Shown piece after piece: positions 5,430 through 13,672 of a stretch of DNA of 13,700 nt. Every line of letters starts with the position of its first letter. The first letter of the stretch is position 1. The translations under genes and the position numbers were made by a program. The notes beneath the pieces are model-generated. The model was not told where the DNA came from and ran no database searches. It worked only from the letters and a program-made list of their open reading frames with translations. The stretch covers positions 1 to 13,700 of the forward strand of contig JAVWMQ010000043.1 in NCBI GenBank assembly GCA_036637375.1, read 5' to 3'. Origin of the DNA: JAVWMQ01 sp036637375 (GTDB lineage: Bacteria; Bacillota; Clostridia; Peptostreptococcales; Anaerovoracaceae).

Positions 5430-8400
5430 TTATTTTTCATTTAATTTTTCCAAAAAATCTCTAATATCCTCTAGAACTGGAATCCCAGATGTTTTGTAAA
5501 TAACTATTGGCTTAACACCATTAGATGCAAAAGAGAATTGAACTTGATTTCCTTTTTCGAACACCTTTTGAATATCTAAGTTTTCCGCCAACGATTTGAT
5601 CAATGATACCTCTAGTAAGTTTATAACCTCACTTGGTGCATTACCAAACCTATCTTCAATTTCTGCAAGCATTGATACTCGCTCTTCTTTTGTTGATATT
5701 TCTGCAATACTTCTATACATTGCAAGTTTGGTAACTTCATCAGAAATATATGTATCCGGTATATAGGCAGGAACTTTTATATCAAGAATAGCCTCTTCTT
5801 TTTCGTCCTTAATAATCTCTCCCCTAAGCGCCGCTACAGCTTCATCAACTAATTTGCAATAAAGTTCATAACCAACACTAATTAAGTGTCCATGCTGCTC
5901 ACTTCCAAGCAAATTACCTGCACCTCTTATTTCTAAATCTCGCATAGCAATTTTAAAGCCTGCTCCAAATTCTGTGAACTCTTTAATAGCTCTAAGCCTT
6001 TTTTCACCAATCTCAGTTAAGGATTTCGCTTTTTTATGCATTAAATATGCATATCCTAACTTGCTTGATCTCCCTACTCTACCTCTTAGCTGGTATAGCT
6101 GTGATAATCCAAAATGATCTGCATCAATAATTATCTCAGTATTTACATTTGGTATATCTATCCCTGATTCGATTATTGTTGTAGCAACTAAAACATCTCC
6201 ATTTCCATTAACAAAATCCATCATTACATCTTCAATTGCGTGGGAACTCATTTGCCCATGTAATACCGATACAACCTTGCCTGGTACAAGATCTTCAATT
6301 TGTTTCGCTATCCTTTTAATTCCTCTAACTTTGTTATAAATAACGAAAACTTGTCCGTTACGATCAACCTCTCTTTCAATAGCTTCTCTTATAACAAAAT
6401 CATCTTCTTCCATAACATATGTTTGAACAGGGAATCTTTCCTCTGGCGGTTCTTCTATTAAGCTCATATCTCTAATTCCAACCAAAGACATATGAAGTGT
6501 TCTTGGAATCGGTGTAGCAGATAAAGTTAAAACATCAACATTATCTTTTATGCTTTTAATTTTTTCTTTGTGGGCAACACCAAATCTTTGTTCTTCATCA
6601 ATTACTAAAAGTCCTAAATCCTTAAATTTAACGTCCTCAGACAAAAGTCTATGCGTCCCTATCAACACATCTACTTCCCCACGTCTTGTAGCCTCGATTA
6701 TAAGCTTTTGCTGGTGATCCGTCCTAAACCTTGAAAGCATTTCAACCTTAAAAGGAAATTTCTCAAACCTTGCTTTTAATGTATTATAGTGCTGACTCGC
6801 CAAAACTGTAGTTGGAACTAAAACTGCAACTTGCTTTCCCTCAGTTGCACATTTAAACATTGCTCTTGCCGCCACTTCCGTTTTACCGTACCCAACATCT
6901 CCACACAAAAGCCTGTCCATTGCTTCTGGTTTTTCCATATCGGCTTTAATCTCTTCAATACATCTTAATTGATCTGCAGTTTCTTCATAAGGAAAATCAT
7001 CTTCAAATTCACGTTGCCATGGCGTATCTGGACTAAATTGATGCCCTGCTTTGGCTACTCTTGCCGCTGACAATTCTATCAATTCTTTTGCCATACTTGC
7101 AATTGCCGCTTTCGCCTTTGCCTTTGTGTTTTTCCAATCGCTTCCCGACAACCTATTAATCCTAGGAGTTATAGTTTCTGAACCAACATACTTTTGTACT
7201 AAATCCATTTGCTCAACTGGCACATAAAGCATATCATTTCCTGCATATTTAATCTGTATATAATCCTTTTGAATACCTTGCAGTTCTAGCTTTTTTATTC
7301 CAATAAACTTTCCTACTCCATGGTTTTCGTGAACAACAAAATCACCTTTTTTAATTTCAGTAAAGGTTTTGATTTGTTTACTCTTGCTATTCTTTGACTT
7401 AACTCTTTTTCTATTTTTTTGTGTTCCAAAGATATCTCTGTCAGTGATAATCGCGAATTTTTCTTTTGGAAAGTCCATCCCCTCAGATAAAACACCCTCT
7501 TTTACTTCTATTTTATCTTCCAAACCTTCTACTTTCAGGAATTCTTTAATATTATTTGCTCTTTCCAAAGTGCTACAAGCAATAGTAACCTTATATGATC
7601 TCTCCAAGTATTTTCTAAGTTCTCTTGCTAGTAAGTCCAATTTGCCGTTATATGACAAACACTCCATAGAGCTTATATTTACCAGTTCGTCATATGTATC
7701 TATGCCATTTATCTTTTTTTGAAATGGACTAATTAAATATATATTTTCATTTTTATACAGCTCCAAAAGTTCCTTTGTACCTGGAAAATTATCGAAATCT
7801 TTTTTTACAACTTTTCCTTTTTCAAGTAAAGCTGTAAAATCCATTTTATATTCAATCGCTCTTGTTTCTAAGTACTCATGCATTCTATTTGGATCATCAA
7901 AAATAATTTTTGCATCTTCCATATAGTCTGCCAAGTTTTCTGTAGCATCATAGAAATAATCAAGATAATTCTCAAGTTGCTGAAGTTTATCTAAATTATC
8001 AATGGCATTTATCAAATCTTCTTTTCGTTCAACTTGATTTTTGTAGTTTGATGCAATTTTTGCTTTTGCCCTTTCAAAACTTACTTTGTCGTAGGCCAAA
8101 AGCTCCGATTGAAATATCTCAATACGATTTAATTTTTCAATTGATCTTTGTTCTATAACATCAAAAGTTCTAATTGATTCAACTTCATCGTCAAAAAATT
8201 CTATTCTATATGGCTCTTCGTTATATGGTGTATAAATATCCAAAATGCTACCTCGCATTGAGAATTGACCTTTTGCATAAACCATAGATACTCGTTCATA
8301 TCCCATATCCACAAGTTTTTTTACAAGGTTCTTTACATCACTTACACTTTTATTAATTTCAAAAGCTAGCTTATATTTCTCAAATACTTCTTTTGGTGGC

Positions 8401-8711
8401 ATTTTTTTAATAGCTCCATTAATTGGTGCTACAACAACGCAATCTTTTTCTTCAAATATTTTTTTTATTATTTTTAATCTTTCTATTAATGAATCTTTAT
8501 TTTTTGCATCAAAAAAAGTAAATGTTTCATTATCACTAGGTAATAAATATACATTTTTTTTAACAAAAAAAGAAAGATCCGAAGCTAATTTAGATGCACG
8601 CATAAACGTCGGTGTCAAAATCAATATTTGTCCGGTACTTTCTTCAATTATTTTGCCACAAACCGGTGCAACTCGACTACCGCTAACTCCAGTAATATTA
8701 ACTATTCCCAT
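5430..8711 (-). CDS. mfd: Transcription-repair coupling factor Mfd
   Basis: Mfd recognises RNA polymerase stalled at DNA damage, pushes it off using ATP, and recruits UvrA. The 1093-residue protein shows all main parts. The UvrB-like N-terminal region covers about 1-210 (GVSGSR near residue 8; QFSMRGSILDIY at 149-160). The RNA-polymerase-interacting domain is at about 455-510 (GDFVVHENHGVGKFIG). The RecG-like helicase has GDVGYGKTE (604-612), DEEQRFGV (705-712), SATPIPRT (731-738) and QLRGRVGRS (874-882), followed by the C-terminal regulatory domain. It is slightly shorter than the Bacillus and Escherichia enzymes. The start is fixed: an in-frame stop lies 9 bases upstream and this ATG is the first possible start. 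It overlaps the end of pth by 14 bases and lacks a strong ribosome binding site, suggesting translational coupling. Confidence 0.98.
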   Translation of the reverse strand: MGIVNITGVSGSRVAPVCGKIIEESTGQILILTPTFMRASKLASDLSFFVKKNVYLLPSDNETFTFFDAKNKDSLIERLKIIKKIFEEKDCVVVAPINGAIKKMPPKEVFEKYKLAFEINKSVSDVKNLVKKLVDMGYERVSMVYAKGQFSMRGSILDIYTPYNEEPYRIEFFDDEVESIRTFDVIEQRSIEKLNRIEIFQSELLAYDKVSFERAKAKIASNYKNQVERKEDLINAIDNLDKLQQLENYLDYFYDATENLADYMEDAKIIFDDPNRMHEYLETRAIEYKMDFTALLEKGKVVKKDFDNFPGTKELLELYKNENIYLISPFQKKINGIDTYDELVNISSMECLSYNGKLDLLARELRKYLERSYKVTIACSTLERANNIKEFLKVEGLEDKIEVKEGVLSEGMDFPKEKFAIITDRDIFGTQKNRKRVKSKNSKSKQIKTFTEIKKGDFVVHENHGVGKFIGIKKLELQGIQKDYIQIKYAGNDMLYVPVEQMDLVQKYVGSETITPRINRLSGSDWKNTKAKAKAAIASMAKELIELSAARVAKAGHQFSPDTPWQREFEDDFPYEETADQLRCIEEIKADMEKPEAMDRLLCGDVGYGKTEVAARAMFKCATEGKQVAVLVPTTVLASQHYNTLKARFEKFPFKVEMLSRFRTDHQQKLIIEATRRGEVDVLIGTHRLLSEDVKFKDLGLLVIDEEQRFGVAHKEKIKSIKDNVDVLTLSATPIPRTLHMSLVGIRDMSLIEEPPEERFPVQTYVMEEDDFVIREAIEREVDRNGQVFVIYNKVRGIKRIAKQIEDLVPGKVVSVLHGQMSSHAIEDVMMDFVNGNGDVLVATTIIESGIDIPNVNTEIIIDADHFGLSQLYQLRGRVGRSSKLGYAYLMHKKAKSLTEIGEKRLRAIKEFTEFGAGFKIAMRDLEIRGAGNLLGSEQHGHLISVGYELYCKLVDEAVAALRGEIIKDEKEEAILDIKVPAYIPDTYISDEVTKLAMYRSIAEISTKEERVSMLAEIEDRFGNAPSEVINLLEVSLIKSLAENLDIQKVFEKGNQVQFSFASNGVKPIVIYKTSGIPVLEDIRDFLEKLNEK

Positions 8712-9261
8712 TGTACTTACTCATAGCTTTATCCACACCATCTTCAATAACACTAACAACACTCTTTGAAGCATGGATTACTGCTTCTTCCATCATTTTT
8801 ACTTCGTCCTTAACAAACCCACCAATAACGTAGTCCGCTAAGTTTCCCTTAGTATTCTTTCCAATACCAATTCTAACTCTAGTGAAATCACCATTTCCAA
8901 GTTGGTATAATATTGATCTCATTCCATTATGTGTACCTGCACTACCTTTTTTTCTAATTCTAACAGTACCTTTTTCAATATCAATATCATCATATATTAC
9001 AATTAGCTTATCCAAATCAACCTTGTAATAGTCCACAATTTCTCTAACAGCTTCACCACTTAAATTCATAAATGTCTGTGGTTTAACGAACATAACCTTA
9101 TGGCCGGAGATTCTCCCCTCCCCGACCAAAGATTTATGTTTAATTTTGTCAACTTTAATTCCTAAATCATTTGATAAGTAATCGATTGTAATGAAACCAA
9201 TATTATGTCTTGTATTTTCATATTTTTTGCCTGGATTACCAAGCCCAACAATTACATACAT
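8698..9261 (-). CDS. pth: Peptidyl-tRNA hydrolase
   Basis: Pth cleaves peptidyl-tRNAs released prematurely from ribosomes, recycling tRNA; it is usually essential. The 187-residue protein has the family motifs in order: VGLGNPGKKYENTRHNIGF (5-23) with Asn9 and catalytic His19; KPQTFMNLSG (60-69) with Asn66; YDDIDI (90-95) with Asp92; and GSAGTHNGMRS (106-116) with Asn112. These match the substrate and catalytic residues Asn10, His20, Asn68, Asp93 and Asn114 of the Escherichia coli enzyme. Length is typical. The ATG follows AAAGGG at a good distance, 11 bases after the prs stop, and the 3' end overlaps mfd. The prs-pth-mfd order is the conserved Firmicutes arrangement (pth is spoVC in Bacillus). 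Confidence 0.98.
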   Translation of the reverse strand: MYVIVGLGNPGKKYENTRHNIGFITIDYLSNDLGIKVDKIKHKSLVGEGRISGHKVMFVKPQTFMNLSGEAVREIVDYYKVDLDKLIVIYDDIDIEKGTVRIRKKGSAGTHNGMRSILYQLGNGDFTRVRIGIGKNTKGNLADYVIGGFVKDEVKMMEEAVIHASKSVVSVIEDGVDKAMSKYNGNS

Positions 9262-9272
9262 ATTTATCCCTT

Positions 9273-10226
9273 TTATCTAGCGAACAATTTACTTACTGAT
9301 TCATTTGTGAAAATTCTTGTCATTGCATCAGCAAATAGCGGTGCAACAGAAAGCGTCTTGAACTTTCCACTTACCTTAGTTAAATCCAGTGGTACAGTGT
9401 TTAATAATACAACTTCTTCAAAAGGTGACTCTTCTAGTCTTTCAATTGCTGGCCCTGATAAAACAGGATGAGTTGCACATGCTCTAACGCTCTTAGCGCC
9501 TAGCTCCATTAAAGCTTTACCTGCATTACAAATTGTTCCTGCAGTATCAATCATATCATCAACAACAATACAATTTTTGCCTTTTATATCACCGATAATA
9601 TTCATAATTTCACTTTTGTTTGGTTCTGGTCTTCTTTTGTCAATTATTGCAATTGGCGCATTTAAAGGTTCTGCAACACTTCTAGCTCTTGTAACACTAC
9701 CATGGTCTGGCGAAACAATCACAAGATCTTCTAGTGGGTTTTCCTGGAAGTAATCTACTAAGATAGGTACTCCAACCAAATGGTCAACTGGCACATCAAA
9801 ATACCCCTGAATTTGGGCTGCATGTAAATCCATCGTTACTACTCTGTCAGCTCCTGCTGCAATCAAAATATCTGCCACTAATTTTGCAGTAATTGGATCT
9901 CTCGCCTTAGCTTTTCTGTCCTGTCTTGCGTAACCATAATATGGTAATACTGCATTAATTCTACCCGCAGATGCTCTTTTCATTGCATCAATCATAATTA
10001 AAACTTCCATCAAGTTATCATTTACCGGATTGCAAGTTGACTGAACTATGAAACAATCTAAACCTCTCACAGTTTCTCCTATGTTTACACAAATTTCACC
10101 ATCACTAAACTTTTTAACTGTAGCTTTACCAAGTGGCTTGCCCATTAAATCAGCAATTTCCTCTGCTAGCCCTGGATGCGAATTACCTGCAAAAACTTTG
10201 TAATCCGAAAACGCTCCCTTATTCAT
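9273..10226 (-). CDS. prs: Ribose-phosphate pyrophosphokinase (PRPP synthase)
   Basis: Prs makes phosphoribosyl pyrophosphate from ribose 5-phosphate and ATP, feeding purine, pyrimidine, histidine and NAD synthesis. From the chosen start it has 317 residues, the normal length. Motifs are FSDGEICVNIGE (40-51), YYGYARQDRK (96-105), the metal-binding DLHAAQIQGYF (133-143), SPDHGSVTRAR (172-182), the catalytic-loop KRR (197-199) and the PRPP-binding VVDDMIDTAGTI (221-232). The second of two tandem ATG codons (10226) is preferred because GGAGG lies 5 bases before it; the first, at 10229, is too close. A longer in-frame reading into glmU is not credible. The glmU stop overlaps this ribosome binding site, indicating coupled translation. 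Its product is the effector sensed by PurR, encoded nearby. Confidence 0.98.
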   Translation of the reverse strand: MNKGAFSDYKVFAGNSHPGLAEEIADLMGKPLGKATVKKFSDGEICVNIGETVRGLDCFIVQSTCNPVNDNLMEVLIMIDAMKRASAGRINAVLPYYGYARQDRKAKARDPITAKLVADILIAAGADRVVTMDLHAAQIQGYFDVPVDHLVGVPILVDYFQENPLEDLVIVSPDHGSVTRARSVAEPLNAPIAIIDKRRPEPNKSEIMNIIGDIKGKNCIVVDDMIDTAGTICNAGKALMELGAKSVRACATHPVLSGPAIERLEESPFEEVVLLNTVPLDLTKVSGKFKTLSVAPLFADAMTRIFTNESVSKLFAR

Positions 10227-10236
10227 CATATCCTCC

Positions 10237-10953
10237 TTACTTAGATCTTTTAATAAGGCCCCTTTTTGCGACCCAACCTTCAACAACTTTACCTTTGCTT
10301 CTTGAAACATACAGCGATCCCTCAGGCACGTCACTTGTAACCGTACTTCCGGCAGCAATGTATGATTCCTTTTTAACTGTTACAGGTGAAACCAAGTTAG
10401 TATTACATCCAACAAAAGCCCCATCTTCTACAGTTGATCTATGTTTGTTAGTTCCGTCATAGTTGACAAAAACAACACCACATCCAATATTAACTTTTTG
10501 ACCAACATCAGAATCACCAATGTAGGTTAAGTGAGAAACTTTGCTTCCATCTCCAAAATTAGAATTTTTCATTTCTACAAAATCGCCTACTTTACAATTG
10601 TTTCCTATGTTACATTTCGGTCTCAAATAAGCAAATGGCCCTACTTTAGTAGCCTCACCTATTTTGCTTTCTAGTATTACTGAACTTTCAATTTCAGTCT
10701 TATCTCCAATAATAGAATTTTCTATTCTAGTATTTTGCCCAATCAAACAATCCTCTCCAATTATAGTGTTGCCTTTAATCGTAGTACATGGATAGATGAT
10801 TGTTCCTCGCCCTATTGTTACATCTTTTCCTATATATGCCTGCCTAATATCTACAAACCTTACACCGTCTTTAGCATATTTTAGATTGTGCTCAATTCGA
10901 GCTTTTTCTATTTCTAAATATTCTTCATACGTTTCAAATTTCTTAATTTCCAT
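10237..10953 (-). CDS. glmU: Standalone glucosamine-1-phosphate N-acetyltransferase (C-terminal half of GlmU)
   Basis: This 238-residue protein matches only the acetyltransferase half of GlmU, a left-handed beta-helix of hexapeptide repeats (about residues 40-205) that acetylates glucosamine 1-phosphate with acetyl-CoA. Acetyltransferase residues Arg111, Lys129, catalytic His141, Tyr144, Asn155, Asn164 and Lys170 align with Escherichia coli Arg333, Lys351, His363, Tyr366, Asn377, Asn386 and Lys392 (numbering from memory), all at one constant offset of 222. The usual N-terminal uridyltransferase domain is absent, with no remnant between this gene and murC. Residues 1-35 look like the linker helix. 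The ATG at 10953 follows AAAAGGA by 8 bases; an upstream TTG at 10971 would add six residues. It overlaps murC by 11 bases. A separate UDP-GlcNAc pyrophosphorylase must exist elsewhere if the pathway is intact. Confidence 0.9.
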   Translation of the reverse strand: MEIKKFETYEEYLEIEKARIEHNLKYAKDGVRFVDIRQAYIGKDVTIGRGTIIYPCTTIKGNTIIGEDCLIGQNTRIENSIIGDKTEIESSVILESKIGEATKVGPFAYLRPKCNIGNNCKVGDFVEMKNSNFGDGSKVSHLTYIGDSDVGQKVNIGCGVVFVNYDGTNKHRSTVEDGAFVGCNTNLVSPVTVKKESYIAAGSTVTSDVPEGSLYVSRSKGKVVEGWVAKRGLIKRSK

Positions 10954-12337
10954 TTTTTCTGTCCTTTTCAATTAGCATTTCTCCAACCTTATAAATATCT
11001 CCAGCACCCATAGTTAGGACCAAGTCCTTTTCCTCTGCATTATCATAAACATAATTCTTCATATCATCAAAATTGTTAAAATAAAGAACTTCTTTGTCAG
11101 GGAAAAATTCTTTGATTTTTGGCACCAAAGACTCAGAACTTATTTTGTCAACGTTCTTCTCACGTGCCGCATATATTTCTGCCAATATTATTTTATCTGC
11201 ATCACCAAAAGACTTTGCAAAATCATCAAACAATGCAATTGTCCTTGTATAAGTGTGTGGCTGGAATAGGCACCAAAGTTTATTGTGCTCCATATTTTTT
11301 GCAGCACTTAATGTCGCTTTAATTTCTGTAGGATGATGTGCATAATCATCAACTATCTTGATTCCACTTCTAATCAATCCTTGTACATCAAATCTTCTCT
11401 CTGTGCCAATGTATTTTTTTAGGGTTTCTTTAGCAACATCCATGTTCACGTTCAAAAGATGTGCGCAAGACATTGCAGCCAATGAATTTAGAATATTATG
11501 TTCTCCTGGTATTGATAATTCAATATGTTCCAGAAATTCTCCATTATAATAAAAATCATAACTTGGCATACCACCCAAATCAAAGTCAATATTTAGAGCA
11601 GAATAATTACAGCTTTCTGAGAGTCCAAAAGTCAAAACATTTGGAAGTTCCTTTATTGCTTTACTCACAAAAGGGTTTGCATCATACGCTATGATCGTTC
11701 CATCTTCAGGCACTAATCTTGTGAATTTTTTGAACGAATCAACTATATGATCTATATCTTTGAAGTAGTCAAGATGGTCTGAGTCTATATTCAAAATCAC
11801 CTCAATTTTTGGTTTTAATTCCAAAAAACTATCCATGTATTCACAAGCCTCTGTAACAAAATATTTGCTACAACCAACTCTAACATTTCCTCCTATTTCT
11901 TTTAAATTGCCACCAACTAACAATGTCGGATCAAGTTTTGCTTCATTTAAAATTAATGAAATCATTGAAGTTGTGGTCGTCTTGCCATGAGTCCCTGCAA
12001 TAGCAATGCTATTTTCACAGCCATCCATAAGATATCCAAGCATTTCCGCTCTTGTAATCATCGGAATCCCATTTGCTTCACCTTCAATTAGTTCAGGATT
12101 CGTCTTGCCCACCGCAGATGAGTAAACAATTAGCTCAGCGCCATTTATATTCTCTTTTCGATGTCCAATGTATACTTCCACTCCATCTTTTCTCAGTTCC
12201 TCTACCTTCTCGCTTTCGCTCATATCTGAACCTGTTATTTTGATTCCTCTTGCAACCAAAATATCTGCAATAGCTGAAAGCCCAATTCCCCCAATGCCAA
12301 TGCAGTGAATGTGTTTATATTTATCTATATTAATCAT
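10943..12337 (-). CDS. murC: UDP-N-acetylmuramate--L-alanine ligase MurC
   Basis: MurC adds L-alanine to UDP-MurNAc, the first amino acid of the peptidoglycan stem peptide, using ATP in the cytoplasm. The 464-residue protein has the full Mur-ligase layout. The N-terminal Rossmann domain has HCIGIGGIGLSAIA (11-24). The ATP-binding centre has AGTHGKTTTT (114-123), EACEYMDSF (163-171), NIDSDHLDYF (183-192) and GEHNILNSLAA (278-288). The C-terminal domain has TERRFDVQG (312-320), DDYAHHPTEI (330-339) and FQPHTYTRT (358-366). These distinguish MurC from MurD, MurE and MurF. Length is typical. The ATG follows GGAGG (12345-12349). It is the first gene of the leftward murC-glmU-prs-pth-mfd operon, transcribed divergently from purR. 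Pairing with glmU joins two steps of wall-precursor synthesis. Confidence 0.98.
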   Translation of the reverse strand: MINIDKYKHIHCIGIGGIGLSAIADILVARGIKITGSDMSESEKVEELRKDGVEVYIGHRKENINGAELIVYSSAVGKTNPELIEGEANGIPMITRAEMLGYLMDGCENSIAIAGTHGKTTTTSMISLILNEAKLDPTLLVGGNLKEIGGNVRVGCSKYFVTEACEYMDSFLELKPKIEVILNIDSDHLDYFKDIDHIVDSFKKFTRLVPEDGTIIAYDANPFVSKAIKELPNVLTFGLSESCNYSALNIDFDLGGMPSYDFYYNGEFLEHIELSIPGEHNILNSLAAMSCAHLLNVNMDVAKETLKKYIGTERRFDVQGLIRSGIKIVDDYAHHPTEIKATLSAAKNMEHNKLWCLFQPHTYTRTIALFDDFAKSFGDADKIILAEIYAAREKNVDKISSESLVPKIKEFFPDKEVLYFNNFDDMKNYVYDNAEEKDLVLTMGAGDIYKVGEMLIEKDRKNGN

Positions 12338-12366
12338 ATTTATTCCTCCATAAAATGTGCAAGAAA

Positions 12367-12375
12367 ATTATATCA
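12367..12375 (-). promoter_or_regulatory. Extended -10 promoter of the murC-glmU-prs-pth-mfd operon
   Basis: Read leftward, TGATATAAT (12375-12367) is a perfect extended -10. The -35 position at 17-bp spacing (12395-12390, CACAAA) is poor, which extended -10 promoters tolerate. The predicted start, near 12360, gives a leader of about 23 bases with GGAGG. The upstream end reaches within about 7 bp of the divergent purR -35. Confidence 0.65.
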
Positions 12376-12402
12376 TAAAATGAAGTATTTTTGTGTAGAA
12401 AT

Positions 12403-12431
12403 TTGACAAAAACAAATAAAAAGCATATTAT
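12403..12431 (+). promoter_or_regulatory. Promoter of purR
   Basis: A perfect TTGACA (12403-12408) and TATTAT (12426-12431) are separated by 17 bp, with a predicted start near 12438. AGGAG (12451-12455) precedes the purR ATG by 10 bases. I see no CGAAC-type PurBox in the 12338-12465 gap, so self-repression by PurR is not evident here. Confidence 0.8.
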
Positions 12432-12465
12432 CTATTCTAACTTTGTATTTAGGAGACAATATATT

Positions 12466-13275
12466 ATGAAAAGAATTGGAAGAGTATCATATCTTATTAA
12501 AACATTATCAGATTCACCTAACGTGATTTTCCCATTAAGTGTTTTTACAGATAAATTTAATATTGCAAAATCCTCTGTCAGCGAAGATATTTCCAAAGCA
12601 AAGGAAATTGTCCAAGAAATGAAACTTGGAAAAATCGAAACAATATCAGGAATTCATGGCGGAGTTAAATTCACACATTTCATTGACGATGAAGATGTTA
12701 TAAAGGTTCAGGAATCACTTTGTAAAGTCTTGAAAGATGAAAACAGATTCCTCGGTGGTGGATTTCTATACACTTCTGATATTATGTTCAATCCTGTGAT
12801 GGCTGAAAGTTTAGCTAAAATTTTTGCAAGAAAGTTTCAAAATACTAATGCTGATTACATCGCCACTATAGAAACAAAAGGGATTCCATTAGCAATGATG
12901 ACTGCCAAATTGCTCAATATCCCTTTAATTGTAGTGAGGAGGGAAACCAAAATTTCAGAAGGATCAACTGTAAGCATCAATTACTTCTCTGGTTCTTCCG
13001 ATCGAATACAAAAAATGTCCATGTCAAAACGTTCAATAAAGGGTGGCAGTAAAGCTTTGATTATTGATGATTTCATGCGAGCAGGAGGAAGTATTAAAGG
13101 TATTACCGAACTTCTATCCGAATTCTCAATTAGCGTTGTAGGCGTAGGTGTAGCCATTGTTTCTGACATACCAATTAATAAAAAAATAAGTAATTACACT
13201 CCTCTAATATATATGGGAGAAATTTCTAAGGATAAATCAATAATCGAGTTGAGTCCGAATTTTCAGATTTTTTAA
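12466..13275 (+). CDS. purR: Gram-positive purine repressor PurR
   Basis: This 269-residue protein has the two-part structure of Bacillus PurR: an N-terminal winged-helix DNA-binding domain (about 1-72; RIGRVSYLIKTL at 3-14 and FNIAKSSVSEDI at 31-42) and a phosphoribosyltransferase-like domain. The PRPP-binding loop LIIDDFMRAGGSI (198-210) is intact, as is the ETKGIPLA stretch (136-143). The domain binds PRPP as a signal rather than catalysing a transfer; PRPP releases PurR from operators of purine genes. The ATG at 12466 is chosen because it follows AGGAG and starts at the family's usual MKRIGR-like end; an earlier in-frame start would lie upstream of or within the promoter. It is divergent from murC, and spoVG follows, as in Bacillus and many Clostridia. 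It could also act as an activator, as reported in Lactococcus. Confidence 0.95.
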   Translation: MKRIGRVSYLIKTLSDSPNVIFPLSVFTDKFNIAKSSVSEDISKAKEIVQEMKLGKIETISGIHGGVKFTHFIDDEDVIKVQESLCKVLKDENRFLGGGFLYTSDIMFNPVMAESLAKIFARKFQNTNADYIATIETKGIPLAMMTAKLLNIPLIVVRRETKISEGSTVSINYFSGSSDRIQKMSMSKRSIKGGSKALIIDDFMRAGGSIKGITELLSEFSISVVGVGVAIVSDIPINKKISNYTPLIYMGEISKDKSIIELSPNFQIF

Positions 13276-13284
13276 AAAAATAAC

Positions 13285-13313
13285 TTGTATAGCGTTGCAC
13301 TTTAATGTATAAT
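13285..13313 (+). promoter_or_regulatory. Promoter of spoVG
   Basis: TTGTAT (13285-13290) and a perfect TATAAT (13308-13313) are separated by 17 bp, 10 bases after the purR stop. The predicted start, near 13320, gives a leader of about 46 bases ending in GGGTGGTG before the ATG. The leader contains an inverted pair, TTCG (13323-13326) and CGAA (13334-13337). Confidence 0.75.
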
Positions 13314-13366
13314 TTATGTAGGTTCGTACAAAGCGAATAATACTAGTAGAAAAGGGTGGTGTTAAT

Positions 13367-13672
13367 ATGAATATAACAGACGTAAGGATTCGAGAAATCA
13401 GAGATCAAGGCAAAATGAAAGCAGTAGTTTCTATTACATTTGACGAAGAGTTTGTTGTTCACGATATTAAAATTATCGATGGAAACAACGGACCATTTAT
13501 TGCTATGCCAAGTAAAAAAATAAGTGAAGGTACTTATAGAGACATCGCGCACCCTCTTTCAATTCAAACGCGTAATATGATTAAAGATGCGATTTTTGAT
13601 GAATATGAAAAAATTATGGCTGCAAAAGACTCAGATGAAACATTTGAATCTGATGAGCAAAGTGAAGTTTAA
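13367..13672 (+). CDS. spoVG: SpoVG-family nucleic-acid-binding regulator
   Basis: SpoVG is a small DNA- and RNA-binding regulator first known from Bacillus sporulation but kept in many non-sporulating Firmicutes, where it affects cell-wall, capsule, virulence and division genes. The 101-residue protein begins MNITDVRIREI and contains the nearly invariant FVVHDIKIIDGNNGPFIAMPS (29-49) and RDIAHPLSIQTR (58-69), followed by a helix and an acidic, serine-rich tail (about 84-101) that is usually variable. Length is normal. The start follows GGGTGGTG. It has its own promoter after purR but may also be read through from purR, since no terminator separates them. The 28 bases after its stop show no terminator, so the transcript may continue outside the window. 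Confidence 0.96.
   Translation: MNITDVRIREIRDQGKMKAVVSITFDEEFVVHDIKIIDGNNGPFIAMPSKKISEGTYRDIAHPLSIQTRNMIKDAIFDEYEKIMAAKDSDETFESDEQSEV

Noticed and set aside
7369..7722. Plus-strand open frame antisense to mfd
   Set aside because: It is rich in Ser, Leu and Phe, has no family resemblance, and lies opposite a confidently assigned Mfd region; typical antisense shadow in AT-rich DNA.
10227..10358. Extension of prs into the glmU coding region
   Set aside because: It would overlap glmU by about 120 bases and add residues not found in PRPP synthases; GGAGGA directly precedes the tandem ATG codons.
12391..12465. Longer purR starting near 12391
   Set aside because: That start precedes the TTGACA/TATTAT promoter of the gene, and the later ATG has a proper AGGAG.
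13267..13282. Terminator at the end of purR
   Set aside because: The T-run followed by an A-run is symmetrical but has no GC stem and no loop.
13295..13300. TTGCAC as the -35 of spoVG
   Set aside because: It is only 7 bp from TATAAT; TTGTAT at 13285-13290 has the correct 17-bp spacing.
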